The notes below the pieces were generated by a model. The model did not search any database and had not been told where the DNA came from. It was given only the letters and a program-made list of their open reading frames with translations. DNA of 64,000 nt from SAR202 cluster bacterium Casp-Chloro-G2 (GTDB lineage Bacteria; Chloroflexota; Dehalococcoidia; Lucifugimonadales; UBA3495): positions 1-64,000 of the forward strand of contig MUCI01000009.1 in the NCBI GenBank assembly GCA_002816575.1. The letters are read 5' to 3'. A program made the position numbers and the translations under genes. Below are positions 1-7,993 of the stretch, in pieces (position 1 is the first letter of the stretch; every line of letters starts with the position of its first letter).

Positions 1-299
1 CCCGCCGCGCCGTGGAAGTGAAGCGGGCGCGGCCAGCCCTGGGCACGGGCGCTTCCGAGTTCGGAAACCCGACAACCTACGACGAACTGCAAGCGGTGAA
101 CAACATCATCGTGGGCAGTCCCGAGACGGTAACCCGGAAGTTCACGGAGATCATCAACCGCCTGAGCCCCGGATACGTCCACATCTACGGCAACGAGGGC
201 GCCATGAAGCACGAGGACACCATGCGGTCCATCGAGCTTTTGGGCAAGGAAGTTATCCCGGCCCTTCACGAGCTGCAACTCAGGCCCTACGACGACTAG
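1..299 (+). CDS. LLM-class flavin-dependent oxidoreductase, C-terminal part (cut by window edge)
   Basis: The reading frame is open from base 3 and stops at 299, so only about the last 98 residues are visible. They contain IIVGSPETVTRKF and SIELLGKEVIPAL, the typical C-terminal tail of bacterial luciferase-like (LLM class) monooxygenases. These are TIM-barrel enzymes using reduced FMN or F420. The cofactor-binding N-terminal half is outside the window, so neither substrate nor cofactor can be named. A strong hairpin follows directly, so this is the last gene of its transcript. The family call is fairly firm; the function is open. Confidence 0.7.
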   Translation, partial: RRAVEVKRARPALGTGASEFGNPTTYDELQAVNNIIVGSPETVTRKFTEIINRLSPGYVHIYGNEGAMKHEDTMRSIELLGKEVIPALHELQLRPYDD

Positions 300-322
300 C
301 CGCCGACTTTCAGCTGTCAGCG

Positions 323-360
323 AAAAGGCCCCCTCCGACGTGGTGGGGGCCTTTTCTTTT
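323..360 (+). terminator. Rho-independent terminator
   Basis: AAAAGGCCCCC at 323-333 pairs with GGGGGCCTTTT at 344-354, followed by CTTTT. The A run on the 5' side also gives a T run in the opposite direction, so it can serve both the plus-strand gene ending at 299 and the minus-strand gene ending at 392. Confidence 0.85.
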
Positions 361-391
361 CTGATCAGCCTGCCTCGCGTGTTACTGCGGT

Positions 392-994
392 TTAGCTCAG
401 TGCGGCGATCGTCTCGTCGGTGTTCCTGACCCGGACCAGCAGGGGCAGCACGTGATTGATGGTCATCTCGTGAACGTCGACCTCGCCGGCGGTGCAGCAG
501 TCGCTGACCACCACGCACTGGATGTCCCGGTTCTTGGCGTCGCGGGCCGTGCCCTCAACGCTGCGCTGCGTGGAGATTCCGCCCACCAGGATGGTCTCGG
601 TACCCAGGTGACGCAATATCTGGTCCAGGTTGGTGCCGTAGAAGGCGCTGAACCGGGGTTTCACCAGCAGGAAGTCTTCAGGCCGCATGGCCAACTCGTC
701 GATGACGTCGACCGCCGGAGTGCCCGGCAGCATGGGGTTCCCGCCGCCACCGCCGATGTCGGACACGGTCTTGGGGCCGTCGGCGTTGTCTTCCCTGCGG
801 TGGGTGGTGATGTATATGAGCGGCGTGCCGACCTTACGGCAGTGGGCGATCATCTTCTCGAAGCTTCCCACTATGGCCTTGCGGTTATCCGGCAGGCTGT
901 AGGTGGGGCCGGGGCCTCCCTTGGCGATGGCGTTCACCATGTCGATGATGATGAAGGCGGTTTTCTTGGGGTCCAGCTTTATTGCATCGGGCAT
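392..994 (-). CDS. Isochorismatase-family hydrolase with the catalytic Cys replaced by Ser
   Basis: A 200-residue protein of the isochorismatase-like/cysteine hydrolase fold. The family Asp is visible (FIIIDMVN, D18), as is the Lys (LLVKPRFSAFYGT, K112). The loop that normally reads TNVCVEATARDA reads TQRSVEGTARDA here, so Ser145 stands where the nucleophilic Cys is expected. Amidases of this family (nicotinamidase, N-carbamoylsarcosine amidase) need that Cys, while true isochorismatases lack it, so an amidase role is unlikely. A run of five glycines (81-85) lies in the lid region. The start is firm: AGGAGG lies 5 nt before the ATG. No neighbour suggests a substrate. Confidence 0.85.
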   Translation of the reverse strand: MPDAIKLDPKKTAFIIIDMVNAIAKGGPGPTYSLPDNRKAIVGSFEKMIAHCRKVGTPLIYITTHRREDNADGPKTVSDIGGGGGNPMLPGTPAVDVIDELAMRPEDFLLVKPRFSAFYGTNLDQILRHLGTETILVGGISTQRSVEGTARDAKNRDIQCVVVSDCCTAGEVDVHEMTINHVLPLLVRVRNTDETIAALS

Positions 995-1100
995 GACATC
1001 CTCCTTTTTTGACTTAATGGCTGCTTGATGGCTCTTTGCCCTGATCGTTCTCTGGCCGGATCGTCGGTCAGGCTTGTTTCGTGCGGTCGGTCAGATGCGA

Positions 1101-1134
1101 GTAAAGGCGTCCCGATCCACCGGGACGCCTTTAC
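1101..1134 (-). terminator. Perfect 14-bp hairpin, probable terminator of the YHS gene
   Basis: GTAAAGGCGTCCCG (1101-1114) and its exact complement at 1121-1134 enclose a 6-nt loop. It lies just past the end of the minus-strand YHS gene. A clear T run is missing on either side, so it may act as a 3'-end stabiliser rather than a classical terminator. Confidence 0.55.
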
Positions 1135-1201
1135 TCATTTGTGTCATTCATGACAGTCTTAGACCGGTTCCCATCTAGCCTCAGACGCCGTTACGGACCC
1201 C

Positions 1202-1399
1202 TTAGCTGAGGTAGGTAGCGGGACTGGCCAGGAACTTGGTCCGGCAGTCCAGACCGCAGAAGTAAATCCACTGGCCGTCGTGGAAGATACGGGTGCCTTG
1301 GGCCGGGTCCACCTCCGACGCCCCATGGGCGGTCTGCGAGGTCTGCGCCCGTGCTTGCTCCTCGTCTATCTCGTTGCCACAAACCGGATCTTTGGCCAT
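1202..1399 (-). CDS. YHS-domain metal-site protein
   Basis: A 65-residue protein that is essentially a single YHS/TRASH-like domain. It begins MAKDPVCGNEID, and its second half, WIYFCGLDCRTKFLASP, has the usual C-x3-C ending of the domain. YHS domains occur alone, in copper/heavy-metal ATPases and in toluene monooxygenase subunits, and are thought to bind metal. A GGGAG ribosome site precedes the ATG. It lies about 90 bp upstream of an acyl-CoA dehydrogenase on the same strand but has no obvious functional tie to it. Metal and partner are unknown. Confidence 0.8.
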   Translation of the reverse strand: MAKDPVCGNEIDEEQARAQTSQTAHGASEVDPAQGTRIFHDGQWIYFCGLDCRTKFLASPATYLS

Positions 1400-1491
1400 T
1401 GGTGCTCTCCCTTTACCGCAGCCGTGGTCCTGGCTGCTTCATATATCTGATATCCAACGATGTATCCCCTGGGCTTCGCGCCGGAGTCGCT

Positions 1492-2667
1492 TTAGGCCCC
1501 GGTGGGCAGGGGCATCCCCAGGCGGACCTCGCCGGGAACGTCCAGCAGCGCCGCGGCGATCCTCGCCCGGTGGTCGTAGGTCGTCCCCAGACGCATGGTC
1601 CAGGCGGTGACGCGGCGGAACCACAGGTGGAGGTCGAATTCCATCATAAAACCGATTCCGCCGTGGACCACCTGCGAGTGGCGGACCACCGATTCGCATT
1701 TCTCGTTGCAGAATGCTTTGGCCTGGGAGACCTCAACCGAAGCGGGCATTCCCTCGTCCATCTTCCACAGCGCCTCATAGGTCAACATCTGGCCGCCGTC
1801 GACATGCAGAATCATGTCTGCCAGCAGGTGCTGCACCGACTGGAAAGACCCGATGGGCCGCCCAAAGGCCACCCGGTTCTTGGCATACTCGATGGCCATC
1901 TCAGCGTCTTTACGGGTCGCGCCGACCATCTGGCAGCAAAGCAGGGCAGTGGCACGGTCCAGCATGCTCTGGATGATGGGCCAACCCTCGTCAACTTCGC
2001 CCACCAAAGCGGCCCGGTCGACCCGAACGTTGTTCAGGTCAACCCGGCTCTGCTTGTCTTTGGCCAGGGTGACCAGCGAAGTCTGGTTCACGCCGGTGCC
2101 GTTGGGGTCGATTATGAACAGGGAGATGCCCTCGTTGGCCTCCGAAGCGGGGGAGGTGCGGCAGGCCACCAGACACCGCTGGGCCACGACAAAGTTATCG
2201 ACGAACATCTTGGTGCCGTTCAGCACCCAGCCGTCTCCGTCGGCCACGGCCTGCAGCTGCATGGCGCTGGGTATCAAACGGGGGTCGCGCTCATATACAG
2301 CCCAGGTCAGAATCATGTTGCCGTCGGCGACCGCCGGGAGTATGTCCTGTTTCTGCTGGCTGGTCCCTTCGTTGGCGATGGTCAAAGCCGCCACCATGGT
2401 ACTGTGCAGGGGCACCGGCGCCATGACCCGGCCGATCTCTTCATGCACCAGGCCCAGGTAGGTCAGGGGCAGCCCTTGTCCGCCGTATTCCTCGGGTAGG
2501 GCCAGGCCCAGCCAGCCCAGGTCGGCCATCTGTTTCCAGAGCGCCGGGGGGTAACCCAGCCCGTCGATCTCCATCTCGCGGACCATGGCCGTGGAGACTT
2601 CCGCTTCCAGGAACTCCCTGGCCACGTTCTTAAGCATCTGTTCTTCTTCGGAAGGCAGTATATCCAT
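1492..2667 (-). CDS. Acyl-CoA dehydrogenase (subunit-like, without the canonical catalytic Glu)
   Basis: A 391-residue FAD-dependent acyl-CoA dehydrogenase: N-terminal helical domain, central beta domain (ILTWAVYERD... WVLNGTKMFVDN), and C-terminal helical bundle with AFGRPIGSFQSVQHLLADM and VHGGIGFM. It would oxidise acyl-CoA thioesters and pass electrons to ETF, whose fused gene lies at 4149-6005. Around residues 360-366 it reads LGTTYDH, where medium/short-chain enzymes carry YEGT with the catalytic Glu. It is adjacent to a second family member (2773-3975), as in two-subunit dehydrogenases of sterol and acyl side-chain breakdown. AAGGA lies upstream of the ATG. The substrate is unknown. 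Confidence 0.88.
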   Translation of the reverse strand: MDILPSEEEQMLKNVAREFLEAEVSTAMVREMEIDGLGYPPALWKQMADLGWLGLALPEEYGGQGLPLTYLGLVHEEIGRVMAPVPLHSTMVAALTIANEGTSQQKQDILPAVADGNMILTWAVYERDPRLIPSAMQLQAVADGDGWVLNGTKMFVDNFVVAQRCLVACRTSPASEANEGISLFIIDPNGTGVNQTSLVTLAKDKQSRVDLNNVRVDRAALVGEVDEGWPIIQSMLDRATALLCCQMVGATRKDAEMAIEYAKNRVAFGRPIGSFQSVQHLLADMILHVDGGQMLTYEALWKMDEGMPASVEVSQAKAFCNEKCESVVRHSQVVHGGIGFMMEFDLHLWFRRVTAWTMRLGTTYDHRARIAAALLDVPGEVRLGMPLPTGA

Positions 2668-2772
2668 TGTTTTCCTTACAGGCGCTTTCGGCTCTGGGTT
2701 AGTTGCCAGGCCGCGGCGCAGACATGAACTCGATTTGCCAACTTGATCTGCCGCCTAGATTATACGGACGAG

Positions 2773-3975
2773 CTAACCCCGGGGCATGCCCAGGCCACGG
2801 CGGGCCATCTGGTCGCGCATGATCTGCACGCTGCCGTGGTTGATGCCCGACTGGAACGAACCCATCAGGTTGTGAGCGTACAAGCCGCCCTCGATGGCCT
2901 CTTCAGAGCTGCTAAGCAATTGGGCGTAGGGCCCCAATATCTGTGATATCGCCTCGGTGGTGTGGACTCCGTGCTCGGGCGCCCATACTTTCTCAGCCGA
3001 ACCTTCGTAGGTGAAGTTGCCGCCGCGTTCCACCAGCGACATGCTGCGCATGGTCATCAGACGGCAGACCTGGGCCTCGGTCCAAAGCTCGGCCAACTTG
3101 TCGCGCACGGCCGGGTCGTCGGCCGGGGAATGGCCGCCAAAGTCGTTCTGTTTGACCCAGTTGACGATGTCCTCGTCGCGGCGGACGGAGATCAGGTATC
3201 GGCTGGCGCCGACACGGTCCAGGTTCAGGCCCATGGCTCCCACGTACCAGCCCTGGTTCTCCTCGCCCAACAGGCACGACGCCGGGATGCGCACATTCTC
3301 GAAGAAGGTCTCATTGGTTCGGGCCATGCCGTAGGTTGTGCCCAGGGGGGCGGGCGGGTCGCTCTGGATCGTCCACAGCGGCCTCACGGTGATTCCAGGA
3401 GTGTCCATCGGTATCAGGAAGATGGAGATGCCCCGGTGCCTTGGGGCGTCAGGGTCGGTCCGGCACATCATATAGATGTGGGTGGCGTAGTGAGCGGCGG
3501 AGGTGTACATCTTCTGTCCGTTGATGACGTACTCGTCACCGTCGCGCACCGCCCGGGTCTGCAGTCCGGCCAGGTCGGCCCCCGCCTGAGGCTCGGTGAA
3601 CCCCAGGGCGAATATAATCTCGCCGCGAATCATACCGGGAATGAAATACTCTTTCTGTTCCTCGGTCCCGGCGGCTAGGATGGCCGGAGCGCCGCTGCCT
3701 GCGCCGCCAATCCCGATGCCCAGCCTCATGAACTCTTCTTCGACGATGTACTGGTCCATGCGGCTGCCGCTCTGGCCGCCGTATTCCTTGGGCCAACTGA
3801 TGCCGATCCAGCCCTTCTCGGCGACCTTCTGCACCAGGGCGCGGTACTCGGGGCCTCGGCCGCCTTCTTCACCGCTGTCCATCTCGTCGATGAGACCCTG
3901 GCTGACGTTTTCAGCGATGAACGCCCGAACTTGCTGGCGAAGGTCTTCTTGTTGCTGTGTATAACCGAAATCCAT
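2773..3975 (-). CDS. Acyl-CoA dehydrogenase (second of an adjacent pair)
   Basis: A 400-residue acyl-CoA dehydrogenase. It starts MDFGYTQQQEDLRQQV, with AGGAGAG about 8 nt before this ATG; the longer frame to 4083 lacks support. Flavin-domain signatures are FALGFTEPQAGADLAG and YVINGQKMYTS. The C-terminus INHGSVQIMRDQMARRGLG aligns with the usual YEGTSQIQR segment, but His380 takes the place of the catalytic Glu. Together with the next gene downstream (1492-2667) it probably forms a heteromeric dehydrogenase. Electrons would go to the EtfB-EtfA fusion encoded just upstream. Substrate not predictable. Confidence 0.88.
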   Translation of the reverse strand: MDFGYTQQQEDLRQQVRAFIAENVSQGLIDEMDSGEEGGRGPEYRALVQKVAEKGWIGISWPKEYGGQSGSRMDQYIVEEEFMRLGIGIGGAGSGAPAILAAGTEEQKEYFIPGMIRGEIIFALGFTEPQAGADLAGLQTRAVRDGDEYVINGQKMYTSAAHYATHIYMMCRTDPDAPRHRGISIFLIPMDTPGITVRPLWTIQSDPPAPLGTTYGMARTNETFFENVRIPASCLLGEENQGWYVGAMGLNLDRVGASRYLISVRRDEDIVNWVKQNDFGGHSPADDPAVRDKLAELWTEAQVCRLMTMRSMSLVERGGNFTYEGSAEKVWAPEHGVHTTEAISQILGPYAQLLSSSEEAIEGGLYAHNLMGSFQSGINHGSVQIMRDQMARRGLGMPRG

Positions 3976-4004
3976 TTTGAGACTCTCCTCTCTTTGGATA
4001 GAGC

Positions 4005-4052
4005 AGGCCTGGGGTAAAACAGGCCCAGGGATAAAACAGGCCTGGCTCAGGC
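4005..4052. repeat. Three short direct repeats upstream of the acyl-CoA dehydrogenase
   Basis: Units of 15-17 bp sharing AGGCCTGG or AGGCCCAGG, followed in the first two by TAAAAC (4005-4020, 4021-4037, 4038-4052). They lie in the spacer between the fused etf gene and the dehydrogenase start. Function unknown. Confidence 0.5.
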
Positions 4053-4148
4053 AAGCCAGCCGGGCCACGGCCCCGTGGTTCACGCGTTGTCATTTTCCAG
4101 TGCCACCGAATCGGTGTCAAGTTGACCCGGACGCGATCGTCCGGACGC

Positions 4149-6005
4149 CTATTCCTCGTTCAGCCCCAGCAGTATCGGCCGCAACTGCTCGACCAAGGGC
4201 GGCAGGTACTCCTCCCACGTGCCCACGATACCGAAGTCTGACGAACGAAACATAACCGCCCGGCGGTTCTGGTTCAGGGCGATGATCACCCCGGCCCGTT
4301 GCAGTCCCACGGTGTGATTGAAGGCCCCGCGAATAGCCACCGCCAGGTACACCTTGGGGGCGATGGTGCGCCCGCTGATGCCTACCATGGCCTGCTGGGG
4401 CAGCCACCCCTCGTGGACCACGTCGCGGGTGGTGGCGATGGTGGCGCCGATGGACCGGGCCAACTCCCGTATCTTGGTCAGGCTCTCCGTGCCGCCGATC
4501 CCCATGCCCACGCCCAGTACCACCCGGGCTTTGGCCAGCATCAGGCCGGCCAGGTCTTCCTGGAACTCCTCACTCAGCAGACGGACGTCCGGGCCGTCAA
4601 AGGGTGCGGCAGCAAGTTCTTCCACGGTTGGGGCAACGCCCGGCTCCGGGACGGCGGGAGTGAGCAGCCCCGGCCGCAGCGTCACCAGGTTGGGCAGAGT
4701 CTTGGAGAGGATGGGCGCGATCACGTTGCCGCCCAGGGCTGGTTTCAGCTGGACCAGCCGGCCTTCCCCGTCGATCTCCAGGTCGATGGCGTCACCCGTA
4801 AGGCCCAATTCCAGCCTGGCCGCCAGCCGGGAAGCCAGGTCGCGTCCGTCGGCGGTGGCGGCGAACAGAACGGCGTAGGGCCGTTCTCTCGCGACGGCGC
4901 CGGCGAACGCCTGGCCCACGGCGCGCCCGCAGACCGGCCCGATAGGCGAGTTATCCAAGACCAACACCCGGTCGGCCCCCTGAGAACCCAGTTCTGCGAT
5001 GGTGTCTTCCCGCCGGGGCGCGATGACCACAGCCACGACTTCGCTCCGGGTGGTCTGGGTCAACTCGCGGGCCTTTCCCAGCATTTCCATGGTGACATGC
5101 GCCAGGCCTTCATTGGTGTTTTCGGCCACCACCCAGATGCTCCGTTCCTTCCTGCCGGGATAGCGAGGCAGGGCAACGGGAGCGTCAACATAGGCATCAG
5201 CTTGGGACTCCGCCGCCAACTCCGCGAGACGCAGACGCAGGAAATCGGCCACCTGCTTGGCGGCCTCTTCGGGAGTGAGGTCCTGCAGCAGGACACCCAG
5301 CCGATTGGGTTCCACCAGGCGGATCTCATCCACCCAAGTAGGCGAGCCGGCAGACCCGATGGTGGAGAGGTCTATGGACAGGTCGGCGCAGGTCAGCACC
5401 TCAGTGGGAATCCCCGCCGCCCGGTCCATCTGTTCCTGATCAGGAAAGAGTTCGGGGGCCACGCCTTCGGTCACGCAGACGAGTGCGGGGAGGTCGCATT
5501 CAAGGATCTGAAACCCCTCGTCTGTCATGCGCTCCACGATCACCGCTTTCCCGTCGTCCCGCATCTCCAGTTTGCGGACATTGCTGATATGGGGTAGGCC
5601 CATCAGTTCGGCAATCTCGGGGCCGACCTGGCCCGTTTCGCCGTCGCTGCTGTTCCGGCCGCAGATGATCAGGTCAGGCTTCTCCCGGGCCAGCGCCCGC
5701 GACAGCGCCCGCGAGGTTGCCAGCGTGTCAGACCCGGCCAATGCCCGGTCGGATAGCAGCACGGCCCGGTCCGCGCCCAGGGCCACGCAGTTGGTCAGCC
5801 CTTCGGTGGCGTTGGGCGGCCCCATTGAGATTACAACCACCTCGTCACCGGGTGACTGCTTTAATTCGACAGCCCGGACCAAGGCCAGAAGGTCGAAGGG
5901 GTTAACCTCGGAGGGGACTCCTTCGCGGATGATGGTCTTGGCTTCGTAGTCGAATCTGATACGCGCGATGACTGGCACGTACTTCATGCATACGGCGGTT
6001 TTCAT
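4149..6005 (-). CDS. Electron transfer flavoprotein, EtfB-EtfA single-chain fusion
   Basis: A 618-residue protein joining both ETF subunits. Residues 1 to about 260 are EtfB (MKTAVCMKYVPV start, LLALVRAVELK, LIICGRNSSDGETGQVGP). From about 290 to the end is EtfA (IWVVAENTNEGLAHVTMEM start), with the FAD domain showing ATTRDVVHEGWLPQQAMVG, SGRTIAPKVYLAVAIRG and DFGIVGTWEE. ETF accepts electrons from acyl-CoA dehydrogenases and passes them to ETF:quinone oxidoreductase; no such gene is in the window. Separate etfB and etfA genes are the usual state, fusions being known in some archaea and bacteria. It lies upstream of two dehydrogenases on the same strand. Confidence 0.92.
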   Translation of the reverse strand: MKTAVCMKYVPVIARIRFDYEAKTIIREGVPSEVNPFDLLALVRAVELKQSPGDEVVVISMGPPNATEGLTNCVALGADRAVLLSDRALAGSDTLATSRALSRALAREKPDLIICGRNSSDGETGQVGPEIAELMGLPHISNVRKLEMRDDGKAVIVERMTDEGFQILECDLPALVCVTEGVAPELFPDQEQMDRAAGIPTEVLTCADLSIDLSTIGSAGSPTWVDEIRLVEPNRLGVLLQDLTPEEAAKQVADFLRLRLAELAAESQADAYVDAPVALPRYPGRKERSIWVVAENTNEGLAHVTMEMLGKARELTQTTRSEVVAVVIAPRREDTIAELGSQGADRVLVLDNSPIGPVCGRAVGQAFAGAVARERPYAVLFAATADGRDLASRLAARLELGLTGDAIDLEIDGEGRLVQLKPALGGNVIAPILSKTLPNLVTLRPGLLTPAVPEPGVAPTVEELAAAPFDGPDVRLLSEEFQEDLAGLMLAKARVVLGVGMGIGGTESLTKIRELARSIGATIATTRDVVHEGWLPQQAMVGISGRTIAPKVYLAVAIRGAFNHTVGLQRAGVIIALNQNRRAVMFRSSDFGIVGTWEEYLPPLVEQLRPILLGLNEE

Positions 6006-6094
6006 TGATCGGTGCGCCTCGAGATTAGAATGGCAGGGGAGGGGTATTTCCCCATTTATTGCGTATTGCGGTCGATTGCGATCGACTGATGTGT

Positions 6095-7480
6095 CTAGTC
6101 GCTGTCCGAAACGTTGACGCCCATCGCCTCTTCCCGGACCGCCGATGTCAGTCGCTCCAGGCGTCCGCTGATGCCAACGGGGTAGCGGGGTGGGTTGCTC
6201 AGGGCTTTGAAGCGGTCGTCCAAAAGGCCGAAGTCCTCTTGGAACCGGCGTCTGACCTCTTCTAGGGTGGCGGCCGGCCCGACCCTCCGCCCGTCCTTCA
6301 TGACCTCTTCCAGGACCGGCAGCCCACCCGGCAGTTCTTCTTCGGCCATGGCGATGATATCTTTGGCGAACATGCCGCCTGCGCCCTTGGTGCGGTAGAC
6401 CTGCTTGGCGCCGGGCAGAGAAACCTTGTCTGTGCTGAGTTTCATCACCGGCCGGCCATCATAAGAGACCAACTTGTAGGCCATGTCGGTCCAGGGCGCG
6501 TCGGCCGAGACGCCCGCTTTGGTGCCCACGCCGAACATGTCGATGGGAGCGCCCGCTTTGACCAGCTTCTCCAGTTCGTATTCATCGAGGCCGCCGCTGG
6601 CCAGTATCTTGACGTGATCCAAACCCGATTCGTCCAGTATCCGGCGCACCTGACGGCTCAGTTCATCGAAATCTCCCGAGTCCAGCCGAACCGCCGTCAA
6701 CTTTTGCCCCTTGGCTTCCATCTCCTTGCCCACCGTCACCGCGTTCCAGGTCCCGGCGACGGTGTCGTAGGTGTCCACAAGGAGCACGGTGCGGTCGGGG
6801 AAAGATTCGGCGTAGGCCCGGAAGGCGTTTAGCTCGGAATCAAAGCTGGAGATGAATGAGTGGGCCATGGTGCCGGTAGGCGGCATCCCGTAAAGGTTGG
6901 CGGCGAGGACGTTACTGGTGGAATTGAACCCGGCGATGTAGCTGGCCCGGGCCATCTTGAGGGCCGCGTCGGTGCCCTGGGTGCGCCGCGAGGCGAAGTC
7001 GGCGACGCCTCGCCCCTGTGCCGCCCAGACGCAACGGGAGGCTTTGGTGGCCAGCATGCTTTGGAGGTTCACCTGGTTGATGATGAAGGTCTCAGCGATC
7101 TGGGCTTGGATCAGAGGCGCCGTTACCTCCACCGCCGGTTCGCCGGCGAAATATAGCCTGCCTTCGGGGATGGCGCGGACACTGCCAGTGAACCGGAAGC
7201 CAAGCAGGTAATCTAGAAAGTCATCGTTGAATATGCCGGTGGCCCGCAGGTAATCGACGGAGCGGTCGCTGAAATTCAGGTTGGAAAGATAGTCCAACAC
7301 GTCTTCCAGACCGGCGGACACGAAGTAGGCGCGGTTAACTGGATAGGTGCGGGTGAACAGGCTGAAGGTTGCCTCGGCTGACATCCCCTGGCGTAGGAAC
7401 GCCTGGGACATGGTTAGCTCATAAAGGTCGGTGAAAAGGCCCAGGTCTTCTCCGGGCAGTGGGAGTTTTGGCTCGGTCAT
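6095..7480 (-). CDS. pncB: Nicotinate phosphoribosyltransferase
   Basis: A 461-residue type II phosphoribosyltransferase making nicotinate mononucleotide from nicotinate and PRPP in NAD salvage. Visible marks are the N-terminal LFTDLYELTMSQAF, the core SRRTQGTDAALKMARASY and MPPTGTMAHSF, and the ribose-phosphate-binding part VRLDSGDFDEL ... KILASGGLDEYEL. Length and motifs fit PncB rather than nicotinamide phosphoribosyltransferase. It is transcribed away from the SAM-riboswitch operon, with 131 bp to that operon's promoter. No linked NAD genes are seen. Confidence 0.93.
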   Translation of the reverse strand: MTEPKLPLPGEDLGLFTDLYELTMSQAFLRQGMSAEATFSLFTRTYPVNRAYFVSAGLEDVLDYLSNLNFSDRSVDYLRATGIFNDDFLDYLLGFRFTGSVRAIPEGRLYFAGEPAVEVTAPLIQAQIAETFIINQVNLQSMLATKASRCVWAAQGRGVADFASRRTQGTDAALKMARASYIAGFNSTSNVLAANLYGMPPTGTMAHSFISSFDSELNAFRAYAESFPDRTVLLVDTYDTVAGTWNAVTVGKEMEAKGQKLTAVRLDSGDFDELSRQVRRILDESGLDHVKILASGGLDEYELEKLVKAGAPIDMFGVGTKAGVSADAPWTDMAYKLVSYDGRPVMKLSTDKVSLPGAKQVYRTKGAGGMFAKDIIAMAEEELPGGLPVLEEVMKDGRRVGPAATLEEVRRRFQEDFGLLDDRFKALSNPPRYPVGISGRLERLTSAVREEAMGVNVSDSD

Positions 7481-7611
7481 CTATTCCGCAATGGGGCTGT
7501 GTGGTTTCCGTTAGGTTAGGGCGTATTATGTTGGCGTTCCGAAGGCGATGTCAACCGAGTCTGGGCGTGGTCCACGCCTGAGCGCCGTACAGCCAAGCGG
7601 CCACCCTCTTC

Positions 7612-7640
7612 TTGACACGATGACTGCCCCTTAGTAACAT
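7612..7640 (+). promoter_or_regulatory. Sigma-70-type promoter of the SAM-riboswitch operon
   Basis: TTGACA at 7612-7617, a 17-nt spacer, and TAACAT at 7635-7640 place transcription start near 7647, about 75 nt before the riboswitch core. The same TTGAC(A/C)-17-TA...AT pattern recurs before both cobalamin riboswitches in this window. Confidence 0.7.
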
Positions 7641-7721
7641 TTAGGCGACCCTCGGTGTGTTTACCAAGCCACCTGCGGTTGGTTTTACTGATTGTCTTAA
7701 AAACAGAAAAGTAACTCAGAA

Positions 7722-7858
7722 ACCCTTATCCAGAACGGCAGAGGGGACGGCCCGATGAAGCCTAGCAACCGGTCCTAGTCCGCCACGGCAGGCGACGATA
7801 CGGTGCTAATTCCGGCGCCAGACGCTGCGCCAGCAGCGCCAGGCGAAAGATGAGGGGA
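7722..7858 (+). promoter_or_regulatory. SAM-I (S-box) riboswitch
   Basis: S-box signatures occur in order: CCTTATC (P1 5' side), CGATGAAGCCTAGCAACC (kink-turn and core), GGTGCTAATTCC, and AAAGATGAGGGG closing P1 (CCCTTATC pairs with GATGAGGG with one G-U). It lies upstream of mtnA and is followed by an intrinsic terminator, so SAM binding should stop transcription of the SAM-cycle operon. Confidence 0.93.
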
Positions 7859-7875
7859 GGCTCAGAGTACCTGTG

Positions 7876-7900
7876 AGCTTCTCTCTCGAGAAGCTTTTTT
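7876..7900 (+). terminator. Expression-platform terminator of the SAM riboswitch
   Basis: AGCTTCTC (7876-7883) and GAGAAGCT (7888-7895) form a perfect 8-bp stem with a 4-nt loop, ending in a run of six T (7895-7900). It lies 18 nt after the aptamer and about 94 nt before mtnA. Confidence 0.9.
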
Positions 7901-7993
7901 AATGTCTGAGACCAATCATATCCCCCGGTTCCACGGCGATGGCGCTAGGCCATCGCCCAAGGATGCGGCCTAGAAACCCCTGGAGTATTTCCG

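Noticed and set aside
1351-5597. Long plus-strand frames opposite the acyl-CoA dehydrogenase and etf genes (for example 1351-2499 and 4299-5597)
   Set aside because: They are the high-G+C mirror of convincing minus-strand genes, with low-complexity translations, no family signatures and no ribosome sites.
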